From contig NZ_JAPEPO010000001.1 of the NCBI RefSeq assembly GCF_026340095.1, forward strand, positions 5,666,001 through 5,730,000: a stretch of 64,000 bases of DNA, in the 5' to 3' direction. The position numbers and the translations under genes were made by a program. Under the pieces are notes generated by a model. The model was given only the letters and a program-made list of their open reading frames with translations. It did no database searches and was not told the origin of the DNA. Positions 25,544 through 34,530 of the stretch are shown piece by piece. The number at the start of each line of letters is the position of its first letter. Position 1 is the first letter of the stretch. The stretch comes from Streptomyces sp. NBC_01446. Lineage in GTDB: Bacteria; Actinomycetota; Actinomycetes; Streptomycetales; Streptomycetaceae.

Positions 25544-27787
25544 ATGGGCATCGCGATCACGCAGGAGCAAGAGGAGCTGGCGGACGCCGTGCGCGGCTGG
25601 CTCGCACGCGCCGTACCGCCCGAGGAAGTGCGCAAACTGCTCGACGCCCCCGCGGCCCCCGCGGGCCGCCCCGCCCACTGGGACGGACTCGCCGGACAGG
25701 GGCTGCTCGGCCTCCATCTCCCTGAGGAGTACGGCGGAGGCGGCGGCGACCTCGTCGACCTCGCGGTCGTCCTCGAAGAGGCGGGACGGGCCGCGCTGCC
25801 CGGCCCCTTCGCGGCCAACGCCGCCGCCTCGCTGGTCCTGCGCCACGCGGGGGCCTCAGGCCTCGCCGCGTCCCTCGCGTCCGGCGACCGCATCGGCGCC
25901 GTCGCCCTCGGTACGGGAACGCTGACCGCCGTCAGCGTGTCCGACGGGCTCGTCCTCGACGGGCTGGCGCCGCCCGTCCTGTCCGGGGGTGACGCCGACC
26001 TGCTCCTCCTGGCCGCCGAGTCCGCGACCGGGACCGTGTGGGTCGCCGTCGACACGGGCACCGCCGGAATCGGTGTCCGCGTCCACGAGAGCGCCGACCC
26101 CACCCGCCCCACCGCGGAGATCACCGCCCGGGGCGCCCTGGTGCCGGGCGCCCGGATCCTCGCCGTCGACACGGCCACCGTCCGTGACCTGGCCTCCGTC
26201 GTCCTCGCGGCCGACGCGTGCGGCGTCGCGGCGTGGGCGCTGCACACGGCGGCGCAGTACGCGAAGGTCCGGGAGCAGTTCGGCCGGCCGATCGGGCAGT
26301 TCCAGGGCATCAAGCACCTGTGCGCGGACATGCTCGTCCGGGTCGAGCAGGCGCGGGCGCTGGTGTGGGACGCGGCGCGGGCGGCGGGCGAGAGCCGGAT
26401 CGGCGCGGAGAGGGAGGAAGGCTCGGCCGGCGCCGAGGCGCCGCGTTCCGTCGAGGGGGCGGACGGGGGCACGGCACGTGAGCTGGCCGTGGCTCTCGCC
26501 GTCGGGGCCGCGCTCGACGCCGCGTACTCCTGCGCCAAGGACTGTGTGCAGGTCCTCGGCGGGATCGGGTTCACCTGGGAGCACGACGCGCATCTGTATC
26601 TGCGGCGGGCCGTCGTCGCGCGGCAGCTGCTCGGCGCGCGGGACGCGCACCGGCTGCGGGCGGTGCGGATCGCGGAGGGCGGGGCGCGGCGCGAGCTGCG
26701 CCTGGAGCTGCCGGCGGAGGCGGAGGCGTTCCGGGCGCGGGCCCGCGAGGCCGTCGAGGGGATGGGCGGCCTCGACCCGGGCGCCGCCCGCCGCGCCCTC
26801 GCACCCACCGGGTACGCGGCGCCGCACCTGCCCGAGCCGTACGGCCTCGGCGCGGGCCCCGTCCAGCAGCTCGCCGTACAGCAGGAGCTCGCCGCCGCGG
26901 GCGTCCGCGTCAGCGACCTCGGCATCGGGACCTGGGTCGTCCCCTCGCTGCTCGCCTACGGCACCCCGGAGCAGCGGGACCGCTACCTCCTGCCCACCCT
27001 GCGCGGCGACGTCCTGTGGTGCCAGCTGTTCTCCGAACCCGGCGCCGGCTCCGACCTGGCCTCGCTGCGGACGAAGGCCGAGCGCACCGAGGACGGGCGC
27101 TGGCGCGTCAACGGGCAGAAGGTGTGGACGAGCGCCGCCCAGTGGGCCGACCACGGGATCCTGCTCGCCCGCACCGACCCGGACGCCCCCAAGCACAAGG
27201 GGCTCACCTATTTCGTCGTCGACATGAAGCGGACCGAGGGCATCGACGTACGGCCCCTGAAGGAGATCACCGGGGACTCGCTCTTCAACGAGGTGTACTT
27301 CGACGACGTGCTCCTCCCCGAGGACGCCGTGGTGGGGCAGGTGGACGACGGCTGGCGCGTCGCCCGGAACACGCTCGGCAACGAACGGGTGCACATGGCC
27401 GACCAGCTGACCTTCGACACGGGCCTGGAGGCACTGATCGCCCGCGCCGGAACACTCGACGGCGCGTACCGGGCGCGGATCGGCGCGCTTGCCACCGAGG
27501 CGCACGCCCTGGCCTGCATCGGACTGCGCACGACGATGCGACAGGTGGCCGGCGCGGAGCCCGGCCCCGGGGCGTCCGTACGAAAACTGGTGCAGACGCC
27601 GCACCAGCAGAAGGTCGCCGAACTCGCGCTGGAGCTGCTCGGCCCCGAAGGCGCTCTGAGGGAGGGGCCGGGGGAGCGGGCCCTGCACGGGTTCCTGATG
27701 TCGCGTTGCCTGACGATCGCCGGCGGCACGACGCAGGTGCAGCTGAACGTGGTGGCGGAACGGATCCTGGGGCTGCCTCGCGACTGA
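25544..27787 (+). CDS. Two-domain acyl-CoA dehydrogenase (FadE34-like)
   Basis: A 747-residue flavoenzyme built of two acyl-CoA-dehydrogenase units in tandem. The first unit (about 1-385) ends with the C-terminal helices REQFGRPIGQFQGIKHL and QVLGGIGFTWEHD. The second (about 400-747) has the FAD/substrate loops LFSEPGAGSDLASLRT and GQKVWTSAAQWADHG. The fused layout and length match FadE34, which dehydrogenates the sterol side chain in mycobacteria (711 residues). Fusion replaces the heterodimer of two subunits used by other steroid dehydrogenases. There is no ribosome site upstream and KstR operator 3 ends 12 bases before the ATG, so the message may be leaderless. The start at 25544 was preferred to an upstream ATG at 25400, which lies before the operator. 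Confidence 0.88.
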   Translation: MGIAITQEQEELADAVRGWLARAVPPEEVRKLLDAPAAPAGRPAHWDGLAGQGLLGLHLPEEYGGGGGDLVDLAVVLEEAGRAALPGPFAANAAASLVLRHAGASGLAASLASGDRIGAVALGTGTLTAVSVSDGLVLDGLAPPVLSGGDADLLLLAAESATGTVWVAVDTGTAGIGVRVHESADPTRPTAEITARGALVPGARILAVDTATVRDLASVVLAADACGVAAWALHTAAQYAKVREQFGRPIGQFQGIKHLCADMLVRVEQARALVWDAARAAGESRIGAEREEGSAGAEAPRSVEGADGGTARELAVALAVGAALDAAYSCAKDCVQVLGGIGFTWEHDAHLYLRRAVVARQLLGARDAHRLRAVRIAEGGARRELRLELPAEAEAFRARAREAVEGMGGLDPGAARRALAPTGYAAPHLPEPYGLGAGPVQQLAVQQELAAAGVRVSDLGIGTWVVPSLLAYGTPEQRDRYLLPTLRGDVLWCQLFSEPGAGSDLASLRTKAERTEDGRWRVNGQKVWTSAAQWADHGILLARTDPDAPKHKGLTYFVVDMKRTEGIDVRPLKEITGDSLFNEVYFDDVLLPEDAVVGQVDDGWRVARNTLGNERVHMADQLTFDTGLEALIARAGTLDGAYRARIGALATEAHALACIGLRTTMRQVAGAEPGPGASVRKLVQTPHQQKVAELALELLGPEGALREGPGERALHGFLMSRCLTIAGGTTQVQLNVVAERILGLPRD

Positions 27788-27853
27788 GGAGCGGGCTGGC
27801 GCGGGTCCGGGCTCGCCGGCGTCCGGGCCGCCCATGGGCCGTATCGTCGCCGC

Positions 27854-28768
27854 GTGGAGCTCAGACACCTCTCAGGATTCGTCGCCGTCGCCGAGGAACT
27901 GCACTTCGGGCGGGCCGCCGAGCGGCTGCACATCGCGCAGTCGCCGCTCAGCCAGCAGATCAAGCTGCTCGAGCGGGATCTGGGCGTCAAGCTGTTCGAC
28001 CGGACCACCCGGACCGTGCGGCTCACCGCCGCCGGGTACGCGCTGCTCGGGCCCGCCCGGCATCTGCTCGCCGAGGCCTCGGCGGTGCGCAGGACCGTGC
28101 AGGCCGCGCACCTCGGGGAGGTGGGGCGGGTCACCGTCGGGTTCGCCGGGGCCAGCAGCTACTCCGCGCTGCCGCTGCTCACCCGCGCCGTCAACTCCGA
28201 ACTACCCGGTATCGAGCTGGTGTTGGAGGGTCAGACCTACACCGGCGAGGCGCTCGGGAGGATCGCGGACGGGTCCCTCGACGTGGGGTTCGTGGCGCTC
28301 CCGGTGCGGCGCGGGATCACCGCGCGCGTCGTGCGGATGGAGCGCCTCGTCCTCGCGCTGCCCGACAGTCATCCGCTCGCCCGGCAGGACGAGGTCCACT
28401 TCGCCGAGCTGGCGCACGAGCCGTTCGTGACGTTCCCCGTCGCCCGTGGCTCGGCCGTGCGCGAGGCCATGGTGCAGGCCTGCCACGACGCCGGGTTCGC
28501 GCCGCGGATCGCGCAGGAGGCGCCGGACTCGTACAACATGCTCGCCCTCGTCGGCGCGGGCGTCGGGCTCGCGGTCGTCGTGGCGTCCGCGCGCGCCATC
28601 CATCTGGAACACGTCGTGTTCCGGCCGCTGGTCGGGGACGACGTGCCGGTGCTCCCCATCGCCCTCGGCTGGCGCACCGGAAACCGTTCGGCACCGCTCC
28701 AGGCGGTCCTGCGCGTGGCGGAGGAAGTCCTGCCGACGCCCCCGGACGCACCCGACGCCGCCGCGTGA
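27854..28768 (+). CDS. LysR-family regulator (GcdR-like by context)
   Basis: A 304-residue LysR regulator: N-terminal helix-turn-helix (about residues 1-60, ELRHLSGFVAVAEELHFGRA and AERLHIAQSPLSQQIKLLE) and a periplasmic-binding-fold effector domain (about 90-295). GTG 27854 is the start. It lies upstream of, and on the same strand as, the MFS-dehydrogenase-CoA-transferase-glutaryl-CoA dehydrogenase genes. That gene set resembles the glutarate operon controlled by LysR-type GcdR in Pseudomonas, so it is a candidate activator of glutarate use. The 208-base gap to the next gene probably holds its target site. Confidence 0.88.
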   Translation: MELRHLSGFVAVAEELHFGRAAERLHIAQSPLSQQIKLLERDLGVKLFDRTTRTVRLTAAGYALLGPARHLLAEASAVRRTVQAAHLGEVGRVTVGFAGASSYSALPLLTRAVNSELPGIELVLEGQTYTGEALGRIADGSLDVGFVALPVRRGITARVVRMERLVLALPDSHPLARQDEVHFAELAHEPFVTFPVARGSAVREAMVQACHDAGFAPRIAQEAPDSYNMLALVGAGVGLAVVVASARAIHLEHVVFRPLVGDDVPVLPIALGWRTGNRSAPLQAVLRVAEEVLPTPPDAPDAAA

Positions 28769-28976
28769 CGCCTCGCATCTTGACGGATGACGTCTGACTG
28801 GAGCCCGGTATTGGTCTTGGACACATCCTAATGGGCGGGTGCAGAGTGATCCACGTCTCGCGACGGAGCGATGAGCGCCGGGCGTGGAGCGTGGACGTGC
28901 CCCGGCCGCTCCATGGCCCCGCCCCCTCCGGCCCGTCCCCTCCCCAGCGGGATGCCGCTACGAGAGGACGCTCGTC

Positions 28977-30317
28977 ATGCAGCACGACGCCCCAGTCCCC
29001 GGGGTCAGCGCAACCCAGGCCCGTGACGCCCGCCGCGCCGGTGTCACCGCCTTCGTCGGGACCACCATCGAGTGGTTCGACTTCTACATCTACGGCTCCG
29101 CATCCGCTCTGGTCCTCGGCAAGATCTTCTTCGCCGAGGCCTCGCCGGCCGTAGGCACCCTCGCCGCCTTCGCCACCTTCTGGGTCGGCTTCCTGGCCCG
29201 CCCCCTCGGCGGCCTGATCTTCGGCCACTTCGGCGACCGCTACGGCCGCAAGAAGGCCCTCGTCACCACGCTCACCATGATGGGCGCCGCCACCTTCTGC
29301 GTCGGGCTGCTCCCGGGCTACGCCCAGATCGGCGCCGCCGCGCCCGTCCTCCTCGTGCTGCTGCGCATGGTCCAGGGCGTCGCGATGGGCGGCGAGTGGG
29401 GCGGCGCCGTCCTCATCGCCACCGAGTACGCCCCGCCCCAGCGCAAGTTCCTGTACGGGGCGTTCGCCCAGCAGGGCTCGCCCGTCGGCAACCTCCTCGC
29501 CACGCTCGCCTTCCTCGGCATCGCCCAGCTCCCGGACGCCGCCTTCGAGTCCTGGGGCTGGCGCGTCCCGTTCCTCTTCTCCGCCGTGCTCGTCGCCGTC
29601 GGCCTGTTCATCCGCCTGCGGCTCGCCGAGACTCCCGAGATGGCCGCGGCCCTGGAGCGCAAGCAGACGTCCAAGCTGCCGATCAAGGACGTCCTGACCC
29701 GCTCGCCGATGCTGGTCCTGCTCGGTGTGCTCGCCGGTACGGCCGGTGTCGCGATCACGTACGTCAAGACGACGTTCGCCCTGTCCTGGGCCACCTCTGA
29801 CCTCGGCTTCGACCGCACGTCGTTCCTGACCGTCATCTCGCTCGCGCTGGTCGTGCAGGTCGTCGTGCAGCCCTTCGGTGCCGTCCTCGCGAGCAAGTGG
29901 CCCGTACGCAAAGCCGTGTTGTGGATGCTGCTGCCCGAATTCGTCGTGCTGCCGCTGATGTTCGTCCTCGTCGGGACCGGAAACTTCTGGCTGGCCGTCC
30001 TCGGCATGGCCCTCGCCACCTTCCCGCACGCCATGTACTACGCGGCGCTCGCCGGCATCCTCGCGCGGGTCTTCCCCGTCGAGGTCCGCTACACGGGCAT
30101 GTCCCTCTCGTACCAGCTCTGCACGACGCTGTTCGCCGGGACCGCGCCGATCGTCTCCCAGTACCTGCTCAACGCCACCGGCTCGATCTGGCCCGTCGTC
30201 GCGCTCGGCCTCGGCTACACCCTCGTGACCCTCGTCGGTGTCCTGCCGCTGCTCGCCCGTACCGCCGCCGCGCCGGAGCCGGCCGCCGTCACCACCCGCA
30301 CCGCCTCCCACGCCTGA
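28977..30317 (+). CDS. MHS-family MFS metabolite transporter
   Basis: A 446-residue transporter of the metabolite:H+ symporter group (ProP, ShiA, dicarboxylate porters). Typical N-terminus: GTTIEWFDFYIYGSASALVL, then the MFS motif GHFGDRYGRKKALV and GVAMGGEWGGAVL. About 12 helices are visible. ATG 28977 is preceded by GAGAGGA. Genes for CoA activation and oxidation of glutarate follow at once, so glutarate or a similar organic acid is the likely substrate, as for the MFS carrier of Pseudomonas glutarate clusters. A 17-base gap leads to the next gene. Confidence 0.88.
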   Translation: MQHDAPVPGVSATQARDARRAGVTAFVGTTIEWFDFYIYGSASALVLGKIFFAEASPAVGTLAAFATFWVGFLARPLGGLIFGHFGDRYGRKKALVTTLTMMGAATFCVGLLPGYAQIGAAAPVLLVLLRMVQGVAMGGEWGGAVLIATEYAPPQRKFLYGAFAQQGSPVGNLLATLAFLGIAQLPDAAFESWGWRVPFLFSAVLVAVGLFIRLRLAETPEMAAALERKQTSKLPIKDVLTRSPMLVLLGVLAGTAGVAITYVKTTFALSWATSDLGFDRTSFLTVISLALVVQVVVQPFGAVLASKWPVRKAVLWMLLPEFVVLPLMFVLVGTGNFWLAVLGMALATFPHAMYYAALAGILARVFPVEVRYTGMSLSYQLCTTLFAGTAPIVSQYLLNATGSIWPVVALGLGYTLVTLVGVLPLLARTAAAPEPAAVTTRTASHA

Positions 30318-30334
30318 CCCGGAGTGATCCCCCG

Positions 30335-32050
30335 ATGAACTACGCCGACCGCGACCCCGCGCTGCGCCCCTTCCTCGACCGTGTCCTGTCCGCCGACGAC
30401 CGCGCCCGCGTCGAGCCCCTCCTGACCGAACTGGGCGCGCTCGCGGCCGGCGACCTCGACCGGCAGGCCGCACTCGCCGACGCCAACCCGCCCCGCCTCG
30501 TCCAGTACGCCCCGGGCGGCGAACGCGTCGACGAGATCGAGTACCACCCGGCCCACGACCGCGCCGCCGCCATCGCCTACGAGGAGTTCGGGCTCGCCGC
30601 GATGTCGCACAGGCCCGGCGTCCACGGCTGGCCGTCCAAGGTTCCGCACACCGTCAAGTACGCCCTGTCCTACCTCTATGTGCAGTCCGAGTTCGGCATG
30701 GCCTGCCCCCTGTCGATGACGGACTCGGCCGCCCGGATCCTGCGCCTGTTCGACCCCGAGCGGTACGCGGCCGAGATCGCCGCGCTCTCCTCCACCGACC
30801 CCGGACTGCGGGCCACCGGCGCGATGTTCATGACGGAGAAGCAGGGCGGCACTGACGTCGGCCTGACGGAGACCGTCGCCTGCGACCAGGGCACGCACTG
30901 GACGCTGACCGGCAAGAAATGGTTCGCGTCCAACCCGGGCGCCGACGTGATCCTCACCCTCGCCCGCGTCCCCGGCCAGGGCGAGGGCACCCGTGGCCTC
31001 GGCATGTTCCTCGTCCCGCGCCTGCGCCCCGACGGCACCCGCAACGCGATCCGCATCGACCGGCTCAAGGACAAGCTCGGCTCGAAGTCCATCGCGAGCG
31101 GCGAGGTCACCCTCGAAGAGGCGTACGCGACCTCGGTCGGCCAACTCACCCACGGATTCCGGCAGATGGCCGAGATGCTCAACGTCTCCCGGCTGTCCAA
31201 CGCCATGCGCGCCACCGCCCTGATGCGCCGCGCCGTCCGTGAGTCCGTCGACCACACCCGCGTACGCCACGTCTTCGGCAAGCCGCTCTTCGAGCAGCCG
31301 CTGATGCGGACCACGCTCCTGCCGATGATCATCGACACGGAGGGGGCGCTCGCGCTCGTCCTGGAGGCGGCCGCCCGCCTGACGGCCGCCGACGAAGAGG
31401 CCGCCCGTGGTGAAGAAGGGGTGGCCCGCGAGCTCGTCCGCGTCCTCACCCCGCTCGCCAAGCACACCCTGTGCAAGCGCGCCCGGACCGTCACCGGCGA
31501 GGCCATGGAGATCCGCGGCGGCAACGGCTACATCGAGGACTGGGTCAACCCCCGGCTCGTGCGCGACGCCCACCTCGGCTCCATCTGGGAGGGCTCCTCG
31601 AACGTCATCGCGCTCGACGTGCTGCGCTGCATGCGCCGCCAGGGGGCTCACCGCACCCTCGCCGACACGTACGGTGACCGCGCCGAGACGCGGGGCCGCT
31701 GGGAGCTGCTGCGCAAGAAGGGTGACGCCCTCCTCGAACTCCCCGCCGACGAACAGGAGATGAGGATCGGTCGGTACGCCGACGAGCTCACGCGCGCCGT
31801 CATGGAGACCCTCCTGTACGACCAGGCCGCCCACGAGACGGAGACCACCGGCAACGGCCGCGCCCTCCTCGTCGCCCGCACCTGCACCGCTCTCCTCGAC
31901 GACCCGGACACCCCGCCTCGCGCCGCACTGGACCACCTGGCCGAACTGGCCGAGGGTGGACGGGTCGCGCCCACCCCGGCGCAGGAGACCCCGGCGCAGG
32001 AGACCTCGGCGAAGGAGAACACTGTGAAGGAGCCCGCCGCACATGCCTGA
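30335..32050 (+). CDS. AidB-like acyl-CoA dehydrogenase
   Basis: A 571-residue acyl-CoA-dehydrogenase-family flavoprotein with the longer AidB-like layout. An N-terminal domain (about 1-150) is followed by the FAD-binding middle (MFMTEKQGGTDVGLTE, TGKKWFASNP), and the helical C-terminal part (about 270-430) has MEIRGGNGYIEDWVNPRLVRDAHLGSIWEGSSN. A helical C-terminal extension beyond residue 460 ends in short repeats (TPAQETPAQETSAKE). AidB proteins also bind DNA in E. coli, but the basic DNA groove cannot be judged here. The stop overlaps the CoA-transferase start by 8 bases. Why a second dehydrogenase is in a glutarate operon is unclear. Confidence 0.86.
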   Translation: MNYADRDPALRPFLDRVLSADDRARVEPLLTELGALAAGDLDRQAALADANPPRLVQYAPGGERVDEIEYHPAHDRAAAIAYEEFGLAAMSHRPGVHGWPSKVPHTVKYALSYLYVQSEFGMACPLSMTDSAARILRLFDPERYAAEIAALSSTDPGLRATGAMFMTEKQGGTDVGLTETVACDQGTHWTLTGKKWFASNPGADVILTLARVPGQGEGTRGLGMFLVPRLRPDGTRNAIRIDRLKDKLGSKSIASGEVTLEEAYATSVGQLTHGFRQMAEMLNVSRLSNAMRATALMRRAVRESVDHTRVRHVFGKPLFEQPLMRTTLLPMIIDTEGALALVLEAAARLTAADEEAARGEEGVARELVRVLTPLAKHTLCKRARTVTGEAMEIRGGNGYIEDWVNPRLVRDAHLGSIWEGSSNVIALDVLRCMRRQGAHRTLADTYGDRAETRGRWELLRKKGDALLELPADEQEMRIGRYADELTRAVMETLLYDQAAHETETTGNGRALLVARTCTALLDDPDTPPRAALDHLAELAEGGRVAPTPAQETPAQETSAKENTVKEPAAHA

Positions 32051-33251
32051 GCAGCCCCGCCCCGCCGCACCGCTGGCCGGTATGAAGGTCGTGGACCTGT
32101 CCAAGATCCTCGCCGGGCCCTACGTCACCATGTCGCTCGCCGACCTCGGTGCCGACGTCATCAAGGTCGAGCACCCCGACGGCGGTGACCCGACGCGCGC
32201 CTGGGGCCCGCCCTTCAACGGCCCGGACGCGACCTACTACCTGGCCGCCAACCGCAACAAGCGCTCCGTCACCCTCGACCTCAAGTCCCCCGAGGGGCAG
32301 GAGGCCGTCCACCGGATGCTCGCCGACGCGGACGTGATGGTGGAGAACTTCCGCCCCGGCAGCTCGCTCGCCCGCGCCTTCGACTACCGCGAACTCAGCG
32401 AGCGCTACCCGCGGTTGGTCATCCTGCACATCTCCGCGTTCGGCGACACGGGCCCGCTGCGCGACGAGCCCGGCTACGACATGGTCGCCCAGGCGTCGGC
32501 CGGCCTGATGTCCCTGACCGGCGAACCCGACGGGCCGCCCGTGAAGGCCGGTTACGCGATGGGTGACCTGGGCGCTGCCCTCTTCGGCCTCATCGGCGTC
32601 AACGCGGCACTCGTCGAACGCGAGCGCACGGGCCACGGCCAGTACGTCACCACCTCCCTGTACGAGTCCCAGCTCGCCCTGCACATCAACTGGGCGACCG
32701 GCTACTTCGCCACCGGGGAGCGCCCCACCCGCCTCGGCTCCGGCCACCCGAGCCTCGTCCCGTACCAGGCCTACCCGGCGTCCGACGGGCACTTCGTGAT
32801 CGCCGTCGGCAGCGACGGCCTGTTCCGCAAGCTGAGCGAGGCGCTCGGCCACCCGGAATGGGCCGACGACCCGCGCTTCGCCACCAACCGCGCCCGCGTC
32901 ACGCACCGCACGGCCCTCAACGCCAAGCTGGAGTCCGTCCTCTTCGACGACACCGTGGCCAACTGGTGCGCCCTGCTGAAGCCGCGCGGCGTCCCCGTCG
33001 CGCCGATCCGCACCCTCGACGAGGTCTACGACTGCCCGCAGACCGAGGCGCTCGGCATGGTGCAGAAGGTCGACCACCCCGAGGTGGGCCCGCTCCAGCA
33101 GGTCGCGTTTCCCGTCACCTTCCGCGGTGAGCGCCCCGCGGTGCGCAGCGCCCCGCCCACCCTCGGCCTGCACAGCCGGGACATACTCACCGAACTCGGC
33201 TACGACGAGTCCGCCATCGACCGCCTGCTCGACCACCCTCAAGGAGCCTGA
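32043..33251 (+). CDS. CaiB/BaiF (family III) CoA-transferase, glutarate CoA-transferase candidate
   Basis: A 402-residue family III CoA-transferase that passes CoA between acyl groups. N-terminal KVVDLSKILAGPYVTMSLADLGADVIKVEHP and the catalytic aspartate in EPGYDMVAQA (about residue 147) are clear. It sits directly upstream of a glutaryl-CoA dehydrogenase-like gene (2-base gap), as in the SUGCT/GcdG pairs that make glutaryl-CoA from glutarate and succinyl-CoA. ATG 32043 overlaps the previous stop by 8 bases. Substrate choice is from context, so moderate. Confidence 0.9.
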   Translation: MPEQPRPAAPLAGMKVVDLSKILAGPYVTMSLADLGADVIKVEHPDGGDPTRAWGPPFNGPDATYYLAANRNKRSVTLDLKSPEGQEAVHRMLADADVMVENFRPGSSLARAFDYRELSERYPRLVILHISAFGDTGPLRDEPGYDMVAQASAGLMSLTGEPDGPPVKAGYAMGDLGAALFGLIGVNAALVERERTGHGQYVTTSLYESQLALHINWATGYFATGERPTRLGSGHPSLVPYQAYPASDGHFVIAVGSDGLFRKLSEALGHPEWADDPRFATNRARVTHRTALNAKLESVLFDDTVANWCALLKPRGVPVAPIRTLDEVYDCPQTEALGMVQKVDHPEVGPLQQVAFPVTFRGERPAVRSAPPTLGLHSRDILTELGYDESAIDRLLDHPQGA

Positions 33252-33253
33252 TC

Positions 33254-34435
33254 ATGCCGTTCGCCGCCCTCGACCCCGTCGACCCGCTGAACCTCGAAGC
33301 GCTCCTCACCGACGAGGAGCGGGCCGTGCGCGACACGGTCCGCCAGTACCTCGACGACAAGGTCGAGCCGCACATCGCCGACTGGTTCGAGAGCGGGGAG
33401 CTGCCAGTTCTGCCCGAACTCGCCCGCGAATTCGGCAAGATGGGCCTGCTCGGCATGCACCTGGAGGGCTACGGGTGCGCCGACATGTCGGCCCGCGCGT
33501 ACGGCATCGCGTGCCGCGAGCTGGAGGCGACGGACTCCGGTCTGCGCTCCTTCGTGTCCGTGCAGGGTTCGCTGGCCATGTTCGCGATCCACCGCTTCGG
33601 CTCCGGGGAGCAGAAGCAGGAGTGGCTGCCGCGCATGGCGGCGGGCGAGGCCATCGGCTGCTTCGGTCTGACCGAGCCCGACCACGGCTCCGACCCGGCG
33701 TCCATGACGACGCGCGCCCGGCGTGACGGCGACGACTGGATCCTCGACGGCCGCAAGATGTGGATCACGAACGGCTCGGTCGCGGCCGTCGCCGTCGTGT
33801 GGGCGCAGACCGAGGACGGCGTGCGCGGCTTCGTCGTGCCGACCGACGCCCCCGGCTTCTCGGCGCCGCTGATCAAGCACAAGATGTCGCTGCGGGCGAG
33901 CGTGACCAGCGAGCTGGTCCTCGACGGCGTGCGCCTGCCCGCGTCCGCCCGGCTGCCCGAGGCGCGGGGCGTGGGCGCGCCGCTGACCTGCCTGAACGAG
34001 GCGCGCTACGGGATCGTGTGGGGCGTCACCGGCGCCGCGCGCTCGGCCTGGCAGGCGGCCGCCGACTACGCGGGCCAGCGCGAGCAGTTCGGCAAGCCGA
34101 TCGCCGCGTTCCAGCTCACGCAGCAGAAGCTGGTCGACATGGCGCTCGAACTGCACAAGGCGACGCTGACGGCGCTGCGCCTGGCCGACCTGAAGGACTC
34201 GCCCGCCGGTGTCCATCCGGCGCAGATCAGTTTCGGCAAGCTGAACAACGTCCGTGAGGCCATCCAGATCTGCCGCACCGCCCGCACGATCCTCGGCGCC
34301 AACGGCATCTCGCTGGAGTACCCGGTGATCCGCCACGCCAACAACCTGGAGTCCGTGCTCACGTACGAGGGCACGACCGAGATGCACATCCTCGCCCTCG
34401 GCCAGGCGCTCACGGGTCACGCGGCCTTCCGCTAG
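33254..34435 (+). CDS. gcdH: Glutaryl-CoA dehydrogenase-like acyl-CoA dehydrogenase
   Basis: A 393-residue flavoenzyme that would oxidise and decarboxylate glutaryl-CoA to crotonyl-CoA. FAD/substrate loops: CFGLTEPDHGSDPASMTTRA and GRKMWITNGSVA. The catalytic glutamate lies in LESVLTYEGTTEMHILALGQALTG, the form typical of glutaryl-CoA dehydrogenases, and N-terminal WFESGELPVLPELAREFGKMGLLG also fits. It follows the CoA-transferase by 2 bases (GATCATG). Last gene of the glutarate operon; a 95-base gap with a palindrome separates the thiolase gene. Confidence 0.88.
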   Translation: MPFAALDPVDPLNLEALLTDEERAVRDTVRQYLDDKVEPHIADWFESGELPVLPELAREFGKMGLLGMHLEGYGCADMSARAYGIACRELEATDSGLRSFVSVQGSLAMFAIHRFGSGEQKQEWLPRMAAGEAIGCFGLTEPDHGSDPASMTTRARRDGDDWILDGRKMWITNGSVAAVAVVWAQTEDGVRGFVVPTDAPGFSAPLIKHKMSLRASVTSELVLDGVRLPASARLPEARGVGAPLTCLNEARYGIVWGVTGAARSAWQAAADYAGQREQFGKPIAAFQLTQQKLVDMALELHKATLTALRLADLKDSPAGVHPAQISFGKLNNVREAIQICRTARTILGANGISLEYPVIRHANNLESVLTYEGTTEMHILALGQALTGHAAFR

Positions 34436-34482
34436 GCCCGACGTCCCGGAAGCCGGGGAAGCCCTTCCCTCGGCGGCCCGCT

Positions 34483-34519
34483 CCTGCCAGTATCTGACGA
34501 CTCGTCAGATACTGGCAGG
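34483..34519 (+). promoter_or_regulatory. Perfect 37-bp palindrome before the thiolase; contains CTGAC-N5-GTCAG copy c
   Basis: Two exact 18-base arms (34483-34500, starting CCTGCCAGTATCTGACGA, and 34502-34519) flank one central C. The core at 34494-34508, CTGACGACTCGTCAG, fits the CTGAC-N5-GTCAG pattern of three other sites in the window. The right arm runs into the ribosome site AGGAGG (34517-34522), 9 bases before the ATG at 34531. It could be an operator, an RNA hairpin that hides the ribosome site, or both. Confidence 0.75.
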
Positions 34520-34530
34520 AGGCCGTTTCC

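Noticed and set aside
28317..30473. Minus-strand open frame of 718 codons opposite the LysR and MFS genes
   Set aside because: Composition is repetitive Gly/Glu/Arg/Asp, typical of antisense to GC-rich membrane-protein genes; the plus-strand genes are recognisable.
34483..34519. Pure terminator for the glutarate operon
   Set aside because: The stem could end transcription, but it contains the shared CTGAC-N5-GTCAG core and touches the thiolase ribosome site, so a regulatory role fits better; termination as an added role is not excluded.
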